In this document: one piece after another, positions 5,595 through 6,369 of the stretch
How positions within the stretch are numbered: the stretch's first letter is position 1
Layout of the letters: each line of letters opens with the position of its first letter
From: an uncultured Gammaproteobacteria bacterium
GTDB lineage: Bacteria > Pseudomonadota > Gammaproteobacteria > Pseudomonadales > Azotimanducaceae_A
Length of the DNA stretch: 6,369 bases
Assembly: GCA_913049565.1 (NCBI GenBank)
Contig: CAJWZG010000162.1
Coordinates: 1 to 6,369 of the forward strand
Direction of reading: 5' to 3'
Translations under genes and position numbers: made by a program
Notes under the pieces: model-generated
Databases searched by the model: none
What the model saw: the letters and a program-made list of their open reading frames with translations, nothing else
What the model was told of the DNA's origin: nothing

Positions 5595-6369
5595 TGAGCC
5601 AGTTGTTTGCGTTATTCGGTGTTGCGTCACGAAGTTTGCGTTACCGCTTGGGTGGCGTAATTCTCACCATTGCCTCGGTGGCCATTAGCGTGTTCGTGCT
5701 GCTGGGTGTAGAGCATCTTCGACAGGAAACTCGATCTGGTTTTGAAAGCACCGTGTCCGGAGTCGACCTTATTGTCGGGGCAAGAACCGGCGAGGTAAAT
5801 TTGTTGCTATTGTCGGTTTTTCGTATTGGCACGGCAACCGCCAACGTTTCTTGGGAAACCGTCGAGCAAATTCAGGCACAACAATCCGTCTCGTGGACGG
5901 TGCCTATTTCGCTTGGTGATTCTCACCGCCAATTTCGGGTGATTGGTACAACGCCGGAATTTTTCCCCCGATACAAATATGCTCGTGAGCAAGCGCTAAC
6001 TTACGCGGCGGGAGGGCCGTTTTCGTCGTTATCCGATGTTGTGCTCGGTGCAAGAGTTGCCGCCGAGCTAGGGTATGACATCGGGGATTCGATCGTCCTT
6101 AGCCACGGTATGGCCGATACCAGCTTTACCCATCACGACCAGTTGCCGTTCACCGTGAGCGGCGTGATCTCTGTTACAGGAACGCCGGTCGATAACGCGT
6201 TGTTTGTGAGCCTTGAGGCGATTGATGCGATGCATGCTGATGAAAGTCATGTTGAGCACGACCATGAGGCGCAGGACGGGCACCAGACGCACGACGGGCT
6301 CGACGATCACGAAGCCCACGACGATCACGACGATCACGAAGCCCACGACGATCACGACGATCACGAAGC
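5594..6369 (+). CDS. ABC transporter permease, MacB/LolC type, with His-rich periplasmic segment (3' truncated by window)
   Basis: The first 258 codons of the permease partner. The GTG start overlaps the ATPase stop by one base (TAGTG), with GAGG 8 nt upstream (5582-5585). The N-terminus has a short cytoplasmic stretch, then a transmembrane helix (about 20-39) and a large periplasmic MacB-PCD-like domain: SGVDLIVGARTG (55-66), LLLSVFRIGTAT (71-82), VVLGARVAAELGYDIGD (149-165), SHGMADTSFTHHD (170-182) and DNALFVSLEAIDAMH (200-214). Residues 214-258 are very rich in His and acidic residues (13 His, 20 Asp/Glu of 45) and end in a repeated DDHEAHDDH unit, a likely metal-binding region. The remaining transmembrane helices expected for this family lie beyond the window. 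Substrate is unknown; context points to zinc-linked envelope function rather than a classical ZnuABC importer. Confidence 0.9.
   Translation, partial: MSQLFALFGVASRSLRYRLGGVILTIASVAISVFVLLGVEHLRQETRSGFESTVSGVDLIVGARTGEVNLLLLSVFRIGTATANVSWETVEQIQAQQSVSWTVPISLGDSHRQFRVIGTTPEFFPRYKYAREQALTYAAGGPFSSLSDVVLGARVAAELGYDIGDSIVLSHGMADTSFTHHDQLPFTVSGVISVTGTPVDNALFVSLEAIDAMHADESHVEHDHEAQDGHQTHDGLDDHEAHDDHDDHEAHDDHDDHE
6302..6369 (+). repeat. Perfect in-frame 27-bp tandem repeat encoding DDHEAHDDH
   Basis: Two identical 27-bp units (6302-6328, 6329-6355) and 14 bases of a third (6356-6369) run to the window edge. Each encodes DDHEAHDDH in the permease frame (residues 237-245, 246-254, and onwards). Inside each unit GACGATCAC occurs at both ends, giving a 9-bp sub-periodicity. 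Upstream codons (about 6236-6301) are also His/Asp-rich but diverged, suggesting older copies. Exact identity at the DNA level points to recent slippage or recombination. Confidence 0.93.

Noticed and set aside
6068..6364. Minus-strand open frame with a hydrophobic VVIVVGFVIV-like repeated N-terminus
   Set aside because: It is the antisense of the His/Asp-rich repeat in the permease; the hydrophobic repeats are just the complement of GAC-GAT-CAC codons, and the plus-strand frame has clear family motifs.
6302..6369. CRISPR-like repeats
   Set aside because: The 27-bp units are directly adjacent with no unique spacers, are in frame in a coding gene and encode a coherent peptide repeat.

Overview
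The window looks like a chromosomal segment of a Gram-negative proteobacterium, most likely a (marine-type) gammaproteobacterium. The basis is moderate GC, three products with Sec-type or membrane-anchored N-termini, and an ABC transporter/DUF3299 pair of the type known from Pseudomonas and Vibrio zinc-limitation loci. The taxon is an inference; no rRNA or other marker gene is present.

Left half (1-2994, minus strand): a probable co-directional operon. Transcription would start in the 99-bp gap at 2995-3093. It then reads a 458-aa cytochrome P450 (closest by motif to the CYP153/CYP125-like group), a small DCC-family (DUF393) thiol-disulfide-like protein, and a secreted metallo-beta-lactamase-fold protein whose metal site is heavily degraded. 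A new gene follows, of which only the first 12 codons lie in the window. Divergent from it, at 3094-4236 on the plus strand, is a second, shorter soluble class I-type P450 (CYP107-like). The two P450 genes share a compact regulatory gap holding a perfect 16-bp palindrome and two further inverted repeats. Overlapping divergent promoters can be read there, so one regulator could control both sides. No ferredoxin or reductase partner is present.

The 4237-4347 gap separates two convergent genes. It holds an imperfect 10-bp pyrimidine-rich tandem repeat and weak inverted repeats, but no convincing intrinsic terminator.

Right half (4348-6369): a probable metal (zinc) homeostasis locus. A small exported DUF3299 protein (minus) diverges from a MacB/LolD-type ABC ATPase and its translationally coupled permease (plus). 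The 98-bp gap between them contains a 13-bp dyad that fits the Zur-box pattern and overlaps plausible promoters in both directions. The permease carries an unusual His/Asp/Glu-rich segment in its periplasmic domain, encoded at its end by a perfect 27-bp tandem repeat that runs off the window. Together these features suggest a Zur-regulated, zinc-linked ABC system with an expandable metal-binding domain inside the permease; this is the most interesting part of the window.
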